Notes: a model not told the origin generated them from the letters alone. Shown: positions 1-8,907, numbered from the stretch's first letter. The stretch is DNA of 64,000 bases from Amycolatopsis arida (GCF_900115565.1 NZ_FOWW01000010.1:1-64000); one strand, 5' to 3'. Numbers and translations are program-made.

Positions 1-126
1 ACCCACGACAACGGCACCACCACCGAATTCGACGCCACCGTCCGCATCGACACCCCCGGCGAAGCCGACTACTACCGCCACGGCGGCATCCTGCAGTACG
101 TGCTGCGCAAGATGATCGCCAGCTGA
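1..126 (+). CDS. acn: Aconitate hydratase, C-terminal end (partial)
   Basis: Only the last 41 codons lie in the window; the gene begins upstream. The tail contains the [17 protein letters not shown] block followed by QYVLR, which is the characteristic C-terminus of actinobacterial aconitase A, the TCA-cycle enzyme that isomerises citrate to isocitrate through a 4Fe-4S cluster. The stop TGA is followed 12 bases later by a strong hairpin terminator, so the transcript ends here. A likely regulator of this gene, AcnR, is encoded 11 kb away at 11363. Identification rests on the short tail but the motif is very distinctive. Confidence 0.9.
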   Translation, partial: THDNGTTTEFDATVRIDTPGEADYYRHGGILQYVLRKMIAS

Positions 127-138
127 CCCGGCACGAGA

Positions 139-170
139 GCGGGGCCCCGGTGTCGCCACCGGGGCCCCGC
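139..170 (+). terminator. Hairpin terminator after acn
   Basis: GGGGCCCCGGTG and its exact complement, flanked by a further G-C and C-G pair, form a 14-bp stem around a TCGC tetraloop just after the aconitase stop codon. There is no U-run, as is usual in high-GC actinomycetes. Confidence 0.75.
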
Positions 171-183
171 CGTGTCTCCGCAG

Positions 184-240
184 TGGACATCGGGCATGGA
201 CATCGGGCATGGACACCGGCCGTGGACGTCGACTGTGGAC
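184..240. repeat. 13-bp tandem repeat, about 4.4 copies
   Basis: TGGACATCGGGCA occurs twice in exact tandem (184-209), followed by two diverged 13-bp copies (TGGACACCGGCCG, TGGACGTCGACTG) and a final TGGAC. It lies between the acn terminator and the end of the convergent MgtC-like gene and is not coding in any convincing frame. Confidence 0.8.
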
Positions 241-269
241 CGCGGGGGGCGTTCGCGCCTCGCCGGCGA

Positions 270-992
270 TCACCGTGCCGCGTGGTCCGGCTGTTCGACC
301 TCCCAGCGGACGCTGGACACCGCGGGCTCCAGGCTGAGCCGGCTCACCGCCGACTCCATCTGCGCGTCGTCGCGGTGGTCACCGACCAGCTCGGCCCGCA
401 CCTCCACCACCCCGCCCGGTGGCACGTCGGCGCTCTGCACCGCCAACAACCGGAAGTCGGTGCGGGTCAACGCCTGCACCAGCAACGCCCGGACGTGGGC
501 CTCGGCGTCGTCCCGGGTCGCCGCCCGGAACGTGTAGTGCGCCGGCACCTCACCGCCGGTGTCCGGACGCCGGTCCAGTGCCCGGCCGAGGGCGCGCAGC
601 ACGATGTTCACCGCGATCACCACCACCGCGCCGGCGGTCGCGACCTGGAACAGCCCCGCGCCGGCGAGCGCGCCCACCGCGGCCGAGCACCACAGCGTGG
701 CCGCCGTGTTGAGGCCGCGGACGCTGAGCCCGTCGCGCAGGATGACACCGGCGCCGAGGAACCCGATCCCGGAGACGATCTGTGCCGCCACCCGGGTCGG
801 GTCGGCGTCACCGCTGGTGTCCAGTCCGCCGAAACCGTGCGCGGACAACAGCACGAACAGGGTGGCCCCGACGGCCACCAGCGCGTTGGTGCGCAGCCCC
901 GCCATCCTGGCGCGGAACTGCCGCTCGAACCCGATCGCGGCGCCGAGCCCCACTCCGGCTCCGACCCGCAGCAGCATGTCCATTGTGATCAT
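270..992 (-). CDS. MgtC/SapB family membrane protein
   Basis: About 240 residues. The N-terminal half has four or five hydrophobic segments with the family signature: GAAIGFERQ near the start, then GLRTNALVAVGATLF, RVAAQIVSGIGFLGAGVI and GLNTAATLW. The C-terminal half is a soluble ACT-like domain (from about residue 160), as in full-length MgtC proteins. MgtC relatives are inner-membrane proteins tied to growth at low magnesium and, in pathogens, to modulation of the F-ATPase. The start is uncertain: a GTG at 1019 and ATGs at 998, 992 and 983 are in frame; 992 best fits the GGGAGG ribosome site. No magnesium-sensing leader was recognised upstream. Confidence 0.85.
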   Translation of the reverse strand: MITMDMLLRVGAGVGLGAAIGFERQFRARMAGLRTNALVAVGATLFVLLSAHGFGGLDTSGDADPTRVAAQIVSGIGFLGAGVILRDGLSVRGLNTAATLWCSAAVGALAGAGLFQVATAGAVVVIAVNIVLRALGRALDRRPDTGGEVPAHYTFRAATRDDAEAHVRALLVQALTRTDFRLLAVQSADVPPGGVVEVRAELVGDHRDDAQMESAVSRLSLEPAVSSVRWEVEQPDHAAR

Positions 993-1285
993 GGTCATCG
1001 GCCTCCCTGGCGTGCGCACAGCCAGACAGGTCGCGACCGAACTCGACTACCGGCGCGAGCGGCGGCACAGGGCGCGCGCGGGAACGGCGAGCGTGCTCAG
1101 CGCCCGGGCCGCGGGAGGCGGGTGCCGGTGGCGGCGCCGGGTCGGGTCCGGTCGGAACTGTCTTCCGGCATGTGCCGCTCACCTCGCTTCCCGTACTCGT
1201 GACGTGAACTCGTGATGTGATGGGCGATGCGCGGGCGCATCGATCAACTTGGCCACTGTACCCGGTGCCCTGCGGAGGAGGACGG

Positions 1286-1999
1286 ATGTGGGGTGTGGTC
1301 TTCGTCGCCGGCGCGGTGGTGCTCGTCGGCGCGCTGGTGCAGGGCGCGGTCGGCTACGGCATGAACCTCGTTGCCGCCCCGTTGCTGGCGTTGCTCGACC
1401 CAGCGCTGGTGCCGGTGCCACTGCTGCTGGTCGCCTCCGGGCACGCCGTATTGGCGATGGCCAGGGAACCCGCCGACACCGACTGGCGGGGCGTCGGCTG
1501 GGCGATGCTCGGCCGGCTCCCCGGCACCGCGCTCGGAGTGCTGGCGGTGGCCACGCTGCCGCAGCGGCCGTTCACCGCGCTGGTCGGCGCCGCGGTGCTG
1601 ATCTGCGTCGTCCTCTCCGTCACCGCCTGGCGACCGCGGCCGGTACCCGGGGCACTGATCGTGGCCGGCGTGGCCAGCGGGACGTTGGGCACCGCCGCCT
1701 CGATCGGCGGCCCACCCATCGCCCTGCTGTACCAGCACGACACCGGACCCAGGATCCGCGGCACGATGGCGGCGGTGTTCGCCGGTGGCTCGCTGCTGTC
1801 GATCGGCGGGCTCGCGCTGGGCGGCCAGATCGGGCCCCGTCACCTGCTGCTCGCCGCGGCGCTGCTGCCCTTCCTCGTGCTCGGGTTCCTGCTCTCCGGG
1901 CCGGTCCGCCGCGTCCTCGACGGCCGCATCCGCTACGCGGTGCTCACCGTCGCGTCCGCCAGCGCGGTCACCCTGCTCGTACGCAGCGCTGTCAGCTGA
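1286..1999 (+). CDS. TauE/SafE family sulfite/organosulfonate-type permease
   Basis: 237 residues, almost entirely hydrophobic with about eight predicted membrane segments. The N-terminal stretch with QGAVGYGMNL and the internal repeat around GTLGTAASIGGPPIALLYQ are typical of the TauE/SafE (DUF81) family, proposed to export sulfite, sulfoacetate or related anions. The start ATG at 1286 is preceded by GGAGGAGG, which decides it over an upstream in-frame ATG at 1217. It runs convergently into the peptidase gene, and its stop codon lies inside a large palindrome. The substrate cannot be told from sequence. Confidence 0.85.
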   Translation: MWGVVFVAGAVVLVGALVQGAVGYGMNLVAAPLLALLDPALVPVPLLLVASGHAVLAMAREPADTDWRGVGWAMLGRLPGTALGVLAVATLPQRPFTALVGAAVLICVVLSVTAWRPRPVPGALIVAGVASGTLGTAASIGGPPIALLYQHDTGPRIRGTMAAVFAGGSLLSIGGLALGGQIGPRHLLLAAALLPFLVLGFLLSGPVRRVLDGRIRYAVLTVASASAVTLLVRSAVS

Positions 2000-2014
2000 C
2001 AGCGCTGCGTACGA
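1977..2014. terminator. 38-bp perfect palindrome, probable bidirectional terminator
   Basis: Nineteen bases, TCGTACGCAGCGCTGTCAG, are followed directly by their exact reverse complement with no spacer. The palindrome contains the TauE stop codon and ends 10 bases before the stop of the convergent peptidase gene, the position expected of a terminator shared by both transcripts. Confidence 0.75.
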
Positions 2015-2023
2015 CGACGGAGG

Positions 2024-3637
2024 TCAGCCCGCCGGCGGAGCACCGAACGGCCGCTCGTCCGGTTGGTACACCCGCCCCGGCGGTGGCGTGACCAGGTCGA
2101 CCAGGTAATCCGCGGTCGCCTTGTCCACGGCGGTCGACTGGCCGAGGATGCAGTGCCCGAACGCGTCGACCGACAGCAGCCGGGCGAAGCCGAGTTGGTC
2201 GGCCATGCGACGGGAGAACTCGTACTGGGTAGCCGGGTCGTGGTAGTTGCCGATCACCAGCACCGGGTGCTCCGTCGAGGCGTTCCACGGGCCGCGGTAG
2301 GCGTCACCCTCTCGTGCCGGCCAGGCCGGACACCCCGCGGCGTCGGCGAATGCCTGGGTCCGCCCGAAGTTCGGCGACTCCCGTTCCCACTCCGCGGCGA
2401 TCTCCGGCACCCCGTCCTGCCGGTGCCGGAACACCTTGTCGGCGCAGTTCACCCCGAAGTACGAGTCGTCCGTGGTGTACGGCGTGTCGGGCAGCGCGTC
2501 CAGCCGCGCGTTCTGCGGGGGGTCGAACAACGGTTGCAGGTCACGGGCGGTCGGCGACACGTCCGGGTTCGACGGCGCGTGCGCGATGTCGTACAACACC
2601 TGGAGGACGTTCGCCAAGTCCGGAAGGGTCCTGGCCGAGTACAGCGAGCCGGCAACCCCGGAGGTGAAGGAGTTGATGGTCACCCGGTTGCCGTCCGGCA
2701 GCGTGATCGGGCCCCGTCGCAACCTCTCTCGCAGCGCGGCGAACTTCCGCTTCGGCTGGTCGGCGCCGAAGGCGCAGCGGTCCCCGGCCCGCTCGCACTC
2801 GGTCAGGAAGGCGTCCAGCACCCGCTCGAACCCCTGTGCGCGCTCCCGGTCGTACCGCAGGCCGTCCTTGGTGCGCAGGGCCGGATCGACGTTGCCGTCC
2901 AGCACCATGGCGCGGACCTTCAACGGGAACATGTTGGCGTAGGTGGCGCCGATGAGGGTGCCGTACGAGAAGCCCACGTAGTTGAGCCGCTCGTCCCCCA
3001 CCGCGGCGCGCAGCAGATCGAGGTCCCGCACGACGTTCTTGGTGGACAGGTGTTCCAACAGCGCGCCCGCGTTGCGCCGGCAGAACCCGGCGTAGTCCTG
3101 GTACGCCGCCAGGGTGCCGGAGATCTCGGCCCGGCTCAGCGGCACCGTCGACTGACTGCCGAGCACCTCCCGGGCGTCCTCGACGGTGGCGAAGCACTGC
3201 ACCCGGTGACTCTGCCCGACGCCGCGGGGGTCGAAGCCGATGATGTCGAACCGGTCGAGCACCGGCTGGTCGAGGAAGCGGTCGGCGACGACGGGCATCG
3301 TCCGCCCGGCACCGCCCGGGCCGCCGGGGTTGAGGAACAGGGAGCCGATCTTCGACTCGGGGCTGTCCGCGGCCCTGCGCAGCAACGCGAGATCGATCGA
3401 GCCGAGCTCGGCGTTGTCGTGGTCCACCGGCACCCGGAACCAGGCGCAGCTGTACCGGTCGTGCTGGTCGGCGGGGATCTGTCGCAGCGTCGCCTCGTCG
3501 CAGTCCCCCCACCGCACCGCTGTGGTGGCCCCGTTCTCCGCGACGGGAGCGGCCGTCGCGGTCACGGCGGGCACACCGGTCATCAGCAACGCCGTCACGG
3601 CCGCACCGAGCATCGCCCTGCCCCAAGCGTTGACCAT
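2024..3637 (-). CDS. Secreted alpha/beta-hydrolase, tripeptidyl aminopeptidase family
   Basis: 537 residues from the ATG at 3637, which has a GGGAGG site 6 bases upstream; the open frame continues further 5' without support. A signal peptide is clear: a short basic start, a hydrophobic stretch (MLGAAVTALLMTGVPAV) and an Ala-rich cleavage region. The mature protein has the oxyanion region LFLNPGGPGGAG, the nucleophile elbow GFSYG, and the C-terminal alpha/beta-hydrolase extension with the active-site His in FGHCILG. These match the SlpD/SlpE/Tap family of exported proteases of Streptomyces and mycobacteria, which remove tripeptides from protein N-termini. It is monocistronic and convergent with the permease. 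Confidence 0.88.
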   Translation of the reverse strand: MVNAWGRAMLGAAVTALLMTGVPAVTATAAPVAENGATTAVRWGDCDEATLRQIPADQHDRYSCAWFRVPVDHDNAELGSIDLALLRRAADSPESKIGSLFLNPGGPGGAGRTMPVVADRFLDQPVLDRFDIIGFDPRGVGQSHRVQCFATVEDAREVLGSQSTVPLSRAEISGTLAAYQDYAGFCRRNAGALLEHLSTKNVVRDLDLLRAAVGDERLNYVGFSYGTLIGATYANMFPLKVRAMVLDGNVDPALRTKDGLRYDRERAQGFERVLDAFLTECERAGDRCAFGADQPKRKFAALRERLRRGPITLPDGNRVTINSFTSGVAGSLYSARTLPDLANVLQVLYDIAHAPSNPDVSPTARDLQPLFDPPQNARLDALPDTPYTTDDSYFGVNCADKVFRHRQDGVPEIAAEWERESPNFGRTQAFADAAGCPAWPAREGDAYRGPWNASTEHPVLVIGNYHDPATQYEFSRRMADQLGFARLLSVDAFGHCILGQSTAVDKATADYLVDLVTPPPGRVYQPDERPFGAPPAG

Positions 3638-3811
3638 CGCATCCTCCCAAGGCGTCACCGTCCGCGCACGTTCGGGTGCGCAGCGCTGCCGAATGAGGCG
3701 AAGAATGCCACAAAGGGGGATCACGCGCATTCACCGGGAAGGATGGTGCAGTGCGACGGGCGTGTCGCCGCACCGGCGCGGGCCGTCGCGCCGGATTGTT
3801 CCGGTCGCCGC

Positions 3812-4414
3812 TCAGTCCCCCCTGGTGAGGACGAAGATCGGCAGCCGGCGGCCGGCGGCGGCGCGCTCCATCGCGTACCCGGGCCAGAACTCCAGCAGCT
3901 CCGCCCACAGCTCGTCGTACTCGCGGCCGTGGACCTCCCGGGCCCGCACCGGCACCGTGGCGCCGCGGATCGCCACCGTGGTGTCCGGGTGCGCCCGCAG
4001 GTTGTGTGCCCAGGCGGGATCCCGGCGGCGACCCCAGTTCGACGCGGTGAGCACGAGGTCGTCGCCGCGCGGCAGGTACAGCAGGTTGTTCTCGCGGGTC
4101 AGCCCGGTCCGCCGACCCCGGCTGCTGAGCCGCAGCCACGGCAGCCCGGCGAGCGTCACCAGGCCGAGCCGGCCGCGGGTGAGCCGGTGCAGCCAGGTGT
4201 CCGCCCGGACGACGGCACCGGCCCGCCGCATCAGCCACGGCCGGGTGCCCAGTGCCCGGGCCAGCGCCGGTACCAGGTCGCGCCCCGGCCACCGCGACGA
4301 GCCGGCACCGCGGCCGGTTCCGCGCCGCCCTCGCCCGGGCCGGCCGGTCACCTGCCGCCGTACTCGGCCCGGCCCGCCCGGCGCCGCCCCTCGCCAGTCC
4401 CTCCCCTCGACCAT
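3812..4414 (-). CDS. Nitroreductase/quinone reductase family protein (DUF385, F420-type)
   Basis: 200 residues. The ATG overlaps the egtD stop codon (TGATG), so it is translationally coupled as the last gene of the ergothioneine operon. The core (SSRGRRTGLTRENNLLYL, then VLTASNWGRRRDPAWAHNLRAHPD) is the DUF385/Ddn fold that binds deazaflavin F420H2 and reduces quinones or nitro compounds. The first 60 residues are Arg/Gly-rich and poorly conserved, so translation may start further in. Its place behind egtD is where many actinomycetes carry egtE, but it shows no PLP-enzyme features and cannot replace that activity. Substrate unknown. Confidence 0.82.
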   Translation of the reverse strand: MVEGRDWRGAAPGGPGRVRRQVTGRPGRGRRGTGRGAGSSRWPGRDLVPALARALGTRPWLMRRAGAVVRADTWLHRLTRGRLGLVTLAGLPWLRLSSRGRRTGLTRENNLLYLPRGDDLVLTASNWGRRRDPAWAHNLRAHPDTTVAIRGATVPVRAREVHGREYDELWAELLEFWPGYAMERAAAGRRLPIFVLTRGD

Positions 4415-5403
4415 CAGGCCCCCGCCGGGCGGCGGACGGCCCGGGCCAGGGACACCGCGAACCGCCCCTCGTCGTCGGTCCACCAGTGCTGGACGGCGAA
4501 CCCGGCGTCGCTCAGTTCCGCGGTCACCCCCTTGCGGCGGAACTTCGCCGAGATCTCGGTGCGCACGTCCTCGCCGGCGGCGAAGTCGACCACCATGTCC
4601 GCGCCGGGGATGCGCACCCGCATCGCCTCCCGCGCCCGCAGCCGCATCTCGATCCACTCGGCCTCGGCGTCCCAGTGGGCCACGTGGTCGAACCGCTCCG
4701 GGTCGAAGTCCGCGCCGAGCCGCGCGTTGATCACCCGCAGCACGTTGCGGTTGAACTCCGCGGTGACACCCGCCGCGTCGTCGTAGGCGCGGACCAGCAC
4801 GTCGGGATCCTTCACCAGATCAGTGCCCAGCAGCAGCCACTCCCCCTCGTCCAGCACGTCGCGCACCGACCGCAGGAACGCCGCGCGCTCGGCCGGGGTG
4901 AAGTTGCCGATGGTGCCGCCCAGGAACACCACCAGCCGGGGCGGCTCGCCGGGCAGCAGGTCGAGGTGCTCGGTGAAGTCACCGACCACGCCCCGCACCC
5001 GCAGTCCCGGGTAGTCGGCGGCGATCGCGGCGGCGGCCTCGGCCAGCGCCGGCTCCGACACGTCGAGCGGCACGAACGCGCGCAGCGTCCGCCTGCCCCG
5101 CAGCGCGTCCAGCAGCAACCGGGTCTTCTCGCTCGACCCCGAGCCCAGCTCCACCAGCGTGTGTGCCCCGGTGAGCTCGGCGATCTCCCCGGCGACCCTG
5201 GCCAGCACCGACCGTTCGGCCCGGGTCGGGTAGTACTCGGGCAGCTCGGTGATCCGCTCGAACAGCTCGCTGCCCCTGCGGTCGTAGAACCACTTGGACG
5301 GCAGCCACTTCGGTTCGACGGCCAGGCCGGCGCGGACGTCGGCACGCAGGGCCGCGTCCAGGTCCCGCGCGCTGCGCGGCACGTCCAGGTCGACATCGGT
5401 CAT
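4414..5403 (-). CDS. egtD: L-histidine N-alpha-trimethyltransferase EgtD
   Basis: 329 residues. SAM-dependent enzyme that trimethylates histidine to hercynine, the first committed step of ergothioneine synthesis. Visible motifs: PKWLPSKWFYD at the N-terminus, the substrate-binding region FERITELPEYYPTRAE, the SAM-binding loop ELGSGSSEKTRLLL, and FLGGTIGNF. Length matches mycobacterial EgtD (about 320). Its ATG overlaps the egtC stop (ATGA), and its own stop overlaps the next ORF, placing it in a tightly coupled egtABCD operon. Confidence 0.96.
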   Translation of the reverse strand: MTDVDLDVPRSARDLDAALRADVRAGLAVEPKWLPSKWFYDRRGSELFERITELPEYYPTRAERSVLARVAGEIAELTGAHTLVELGSGSSEKTRLLLDALRGRRTLRAFVPLDVSEPALAEAAAAIAADYPGLRVRGVVGDFTEHLDLLPGEPPRLVVFLGGTIGNFTPAERAAFLRSVRDVLDEGEWLLLGTDLVKDPDVLVRAYDDAAGVTAEFNRNVLRVINARLGADFDPERFDHVAHWDAEAEWIEMRLRAREAMRVRIPGADMVVDFAAGEDVRTEISAKFRRKGVTAELSDAGFAVQHWWTDDEGRFAVSLARAVRRPAGA

Positions 5404-6185
5404 GACGGTGCGGTGCTCCCCTCCGCGTCGGCGGGATCGATCGGGTGAGTCTCGACGGTGACAATGCCCCCGCGGCGGCGCACCAGGAGCGCGCGCCCCT
5501 CCGGCACCGCCGTCCAGCCGGGCTCGCCGTCACACGGTTCCGAGGCCACGACCACGCCGTCTGGGGTGTGCCGCACCGACAGGGCGTGGGTCCACGCGGT
5601 GGCGACGGCCCGCTCGCCGTCGGTGAGCAGGAGGTTGAGCCGTGATCCGGGCGCGGCGCGGGCCACCTCGGCGACCAGGCCGGTGACCGCGGCGAGCGGC
5701 TCCTGCCCGCCGCGGAGGCGGTCCCTCAGCAGGGCCCACAGCAGGGCCGAGTCGGTCGGCGCCTCGAGCCGGAGCAGGTCGGTGACCGGCAGCTTCTCGG
5801 CCAGGCCGGCCACCGAGTCCGGCCAGCCGGTGACCACGCCGTTGTGGCTGAACAGCCAGCGGTCGGACCGGAACGGCGCACAGGTCGCCTCGCTCACCGG
5901 CATGCCCGGCGTGCCGGACCGCACCGCGGCCAGGAACGCCGTGGTGCGCACCGAGTCGGCCAGCCCGGGTACCGACTCGTCCGCCCACAGTGGACCGGTA
6001 CGGCGGTAGCGCACCGGGGTGCCCTCCGACGTGTACCAGCCCAGGCCGAAGCCGTCGACGTTGACCGTGCCGCCGCAGCGCATGTCGTGGGGGGCGTGGG
6101 ACTGCCGCAGCAGCGAGTGCGGCGCCCGCAGCAGCAGCTCGGCGGGTGAGTCCGGCGCGCCGAGATACACCAGGTGCCGGCACAT
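5400..6185 (-). CDS. egtC: Gamma-glutamyl-hercynylcysteine S-oxide hydrolase EgtC
   Basis: 261 residues. Class II glutamine-amidotransferase fold that removes the glutamate from the gamma-glutamyl hercynylcysteine sulfoxide made by EgtB. The start MCRHLVYLG places the nucleophile Cys at position 2, which fixes the start codon at 6185 although the frame is open upstream. Further landmarks are NVDGFGLGWY and the FSHNGVVTGW loop of Ntn amidotransferases. The ATG follows the egtB stop by one base, and the gene overlaps egtD by four bases. Confidence 0.95.
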   Translation of the reverse strand: MCRHLVYLGAPDSPAELLLRAPHSLLRQSHAPHDMRCGGTVNVDGFGLGWYTSEGTPVRYRRTGPLWADESVPGLADSVRTTAFLAAVRSGTPGMPVSEATCAPFRSDRWLFSHNGVVTGWPDSVAGLAEKLPVTDLLRLEAPTDSALLWALLRDRLRGGQEPLAAVTGLVAEVARAAPGSRLNLLLTDGERAVATAWTHALSVRHTPDGVVVASEPCDGEPGWTAVPEGRALLVRRRGGIVTVETHPIDPADAEGSTAPS

Positions 6186-6186
6186 G

Positions 6187-7533
6187 TCAGGCGTCCCTGG
6201 CGCAGCGGAACCCGGCGAAGATCTGCCGGCGGATCGGGAAGTCCCAGTTCCGGAACGTGCCCCGGACGGCGACCGCGTCGGTGCCGAACGAGCCGCCGCG
6301 CAGCACCTTGTACTCGCTGCCGAAGAACACTTCGGAGTACTCGCGGTAGGGGAACGCGACGAAGCCCGGGTAGGGCCGGAAGTCGGAGCTGGTCCACTCC
6401 CACACGTCGCCGACCAGCTGGTGCACGCCCAGCGGCGAGGCACCGGCCGGGTAGGCGCCCACCGCGGCCGGCCGCAGGTGCCGCTGGCCGAGGTTGGCGT
6501 GCTCCGGCCCCGGGTCGGCGTCACCCCACGGATAGCGGCGAGACCGCCCGGTCGCCGGGTCGAAGCGGGCCGCCTTCTCCCACTCCGCCTCGGTGGGCAG
6601 CCGCTTGCCGGCCCACGCCGCATAGGCCGCGGCCTCGTGGTAGGACACGTGCACCACCGGCTCGTCGGGCGGCACCGGCTCGACCACGCCGAACCGGGTC
6701 CGGTACCAGCCGTCCCGCTCTCGCCGCCAGAACCGCGGCGCGCCGATGGCGTGCTCCTGGACGTAGGCCCAGCCGGCCGCGTTCCACCACCGCCGCTCGC
6801 CGTAGCCGCCGGACTCGACGAACTCGAGGTAGGCGCCGTTGGTGACCGGGGTGGTGTCCAGGAAGAACGGGGCGACGTGCGCCTCGTGCGCGGGCCGCTC
6901 GTTGTCCAGCGCCCACGGCTCGGTGGAGGTGCCCATGAGGAACGGCCCGCCGGGCACGAACACCTCCGGGGGCAGTGGCCCCGCCCTGCGGACGGGTGGC
7001 GGCGGCGCGTGCAGCACCGGCTCGCCCCTGCGCAGCTGGTGGGTGGCCAGCATGGTCTCGTCGTGCTGCTGCTCGTGCTGGGCCAGCATCCCGAAGGCGA
7101 ACGCCGACTCGGTGAGCCGGCGGCCGGTGAGCGGGACGTCGGCCAGCACGTCGAACGCCTTGTCCCGCACCTCGGCGACGTAGGCCCTGGCCTCGGCGGG
7201 GCCGAGCAGCGGCAGCGCCGGCCGGTCAGCGCGCGGGTGCTGGAAGGCGTCGTACAGGTCGTCGATGTCCGGGCGCAGCGGATCGCGGCCGCCCACGTCG
7301 CGCACCAGCCAGAGCTCCTCCTGACTGCCGATGTGCGCGAGGTCCCACACCAGTGGGGACATCAGCCGGGAGTGTTGGCGCACCAGGTCGGCGTCGTCCA
7401 CCGCGTCGGTGAGCGCCGTGCTGCGGGCCCGTGCGTGGTCGAGCACGTCGGCGGCGTGCGTGCGCAGCCGCTCGGCGCCCAGCTCGCGCAGCCGGTTCGG
7501 CGTCTCCGTCAGGCGGTCGGTCGGTCCGCTCAC
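6187..7533 (-). CDS. egtB: Hercynine oxygenase EgtB
   Basis: 448 residues from a GTG that overlaps the egtA stop (GTGA). Non-haem iron enzyme joining gamma-glutamylcysteine to hercynine with O2. The N-terminal DinB-like four-helix domain carries the iron ligands, one His in WDLAHIG (about residue 67) and two in QHEQQHDETM. The C-terminal FGE-sulfatase (SUMF1) domain follows, with TPVTNGAYLEFVE, PVVHVSYHEAAAYAAWAGKRLPTEAEWE written here as separate blocks, GDVWEWTSS and a C-terminal RCARD. Domain order and length are those of known EgtB proteins. Confidence 0.96.
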   Translation of the reverse strand: MSGPTDRLTETPNRLRELGAERLRTHAADVLDHARARSTALTDAVDDADLVRQHSRLMSPLVWDLAHIGSQEELWLVRDVGGRDPLRPDIDDLYDAFQHPRADRPALPLLGPAEARAYVAEVRDKAFDVLADVPLTGRRLTESAFAFGMLAQHEQQHDETMLATHQLRRGEPVLHAPPPPVRRAGPLPPEVFVPGGPFLMGTSTEPWALDNERPAHEAHVAPFFLDTTPVTNGAYLEFVESGGYGERRWWNAAGWAYVQEHAIGAPRFWRRERDGWYRTRFGVVEPVPPDEPVVHVSYHEAAAYAAWAGKRLPTEAEWEKAARFDPATGRSRRYPWGDADPGPEHANLGQRHLRPAAVGAYPAGASPLGVHQLVGDVWEWTSSDFRPYPGFVAFPYREYSEVFFGSEYKVLRGGSFGTDAVAVRGTFRNWDFPIRRQIFAGFRCARDA

Positions 7534-8843
7534 CGCCGCTCCTCCTCTCCCCCGTGGTCCAGCCGTCGCTGGAGGTCGTCGATGATGGTCATGACGGTCG
7601 CGGCGGGCAGGCCGGTCCCGGTACCGAGCTCGGCGAGCTCGGCACAGCCCAGGTCCACCACGGCCCGCCCGGCGGCGGCGAGCCGGGCGTCGGTGAGGCC
7701 GTGCCGGGCCGCGTCCTCCCAGCGGTCCGCGACCGGGGCGCACGCCGCCAGCGCCCGGTCCACGGTGGCCGGCCGGGCGAGCAGCGCGGTGAGCAGCGCC
7801 ACCGGTGGCAGCCAGCGGCCGGGTGGCTGCGCGTCCAGGTAGCGGATCTCCAGGTAGCCGCGGGGCCGGACCGGGGTGAACATCGTGCTCAGGTGGTAGT
7901 CGAGGTCGGCGGTGGTCGGGGGATCGAGCCGTGCGCCGGCGCCGCGCCCGGCGATCCAGTCCGCGAACGTGAGGCCGGGTGGGGCGTCCCACGGCCCGTC
8001 CCGCCGGCGCAGCACCATCACCGGCGTGTCCATCAGCCGGCGGGCCCAGTCGGTGACCGGGTCGCGCGACGGCGTGCTCGGGTGGGTGCGGCACCGCTCG
8101 GTGCGCAGCACCGCGAGCCAGCGGGCGGACGCGCAGCCGGTGTCGACGCCGGCGTGCCGCGCCGAGTTGGCGAACAGCGCGACCAGGACGGGGCCGAGCG
8201 CGTGCACCAGCGCCCACCGGCCGGGCAGCGTCGCCCGCTCCCCGACGTCCACGCACACCTGGAGCGCGGCCGTGCTGCACATCATGGTGATCCCGCCGGG
8301 CCCTTCGGGCGCGAAGCGCCGTTCCATGGCGGTGTAGCGGGGGGTGGCCAGCATCCGCGCGGGCGGCCGGTGCGGGTCGATGCCCGAGGTGCCGAGGGAC
8401 AGCCCGACCGCGGCCAACCGTTCCCGGAGGTGGGCGAGGTCGGCGTCGGCCACGGCGGCGAGCGCGCCGAGCGAGGTCTGGGGTGGTGGGGAGATCTCGA
8501 TCTGGCCTCCGGGTTCGAGGGTCACCGGTGAGCCGTGTGGAAGGGGTTCGGCCGGGCTGTCCGGCGCCACCGTGCGGGGCGCGTGCGGACCGAGCGCGGC
8601 GACGAGGTCGGCGGGATCCAGTGGACGGGTGGGGTCGGCGGTGCGGTGGACGGTGTACTCGAGCTCGACGCCGATCCGCCGCGGGGGGCCGTTCCTGAAG
8701 CAGACCGACGCGACGTAGGCCTCACCCTCGGCACGGTCGGCGAGTATCCGCGCGGTCCGGTTCACCGCGGCCTGGTCGGCCTCGGCGGAGCTGGCCGCGG
8801 TGTGGAACGGGGAGCGGGGATGGCGCTCGTGTACGGCTGTCAT
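7530..8843 (-). CDS. egtA: Glutamate-cysteine ligase EgtA
   Basis: 437 residues. ATP-dependent GCS2-family enzyme that makes the gamma-glutamylcysteine used by EgtB. Signature regions include GVELEYTVH near residue 55, the substrate/metal region EPGGQIEISPPPQ, and MMCSTAALQVCVDVG. It is the first gene of the minus-strand egtABCD operon; the region 8844-8907 upstream must hold the promoter, set off from the LysR gene by a small hairpin terminator. Assignment is secure from motif plus operon context. Confidence 0.94.
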   Translation of the reverse strand: MTAVHERHPRSPFHTAASSAEADQAAVNRTARILADRAEGEAYVASVCFRNGPPRRIGVELEYTVHRTADPTRPLDPADLVAALGPHAPRTVAPDSPAEPLPHGSPVTLEPGGQIEISPPPQTSLGALAAVADADLAHLRERLAAVGLSLGTSGIDPHRPPARMLATPRYTAMERRFAPEGPGGITMMCSTAALQVCVDVGERATLPGRWALVHALGPVLVALFANSARHAGVDTGCASARWLAVLRTERCRTHPSTPSRDPVTDWARRLMDTPVMVLRRRDGPWDAPPGLTFADWIAGRGAGARLDPPTTADLDYHLSTMFTPVRPRGYLEIRYLDAQPPGRWLPPVALLTALLARPATVDRALAACAPVADRWEDAARHGLTDARLAAAGRAVVDLGCAELAELGTGTGLPAATVMTIIDDLQRRLDHGGEEERR

Positions 8844-8907
8844 GGCACACCACCTGGCGTCAGTCGGAGGACCCGTCGACTAGGAACCTACGCAAAGGAT
8901 CCGACAA

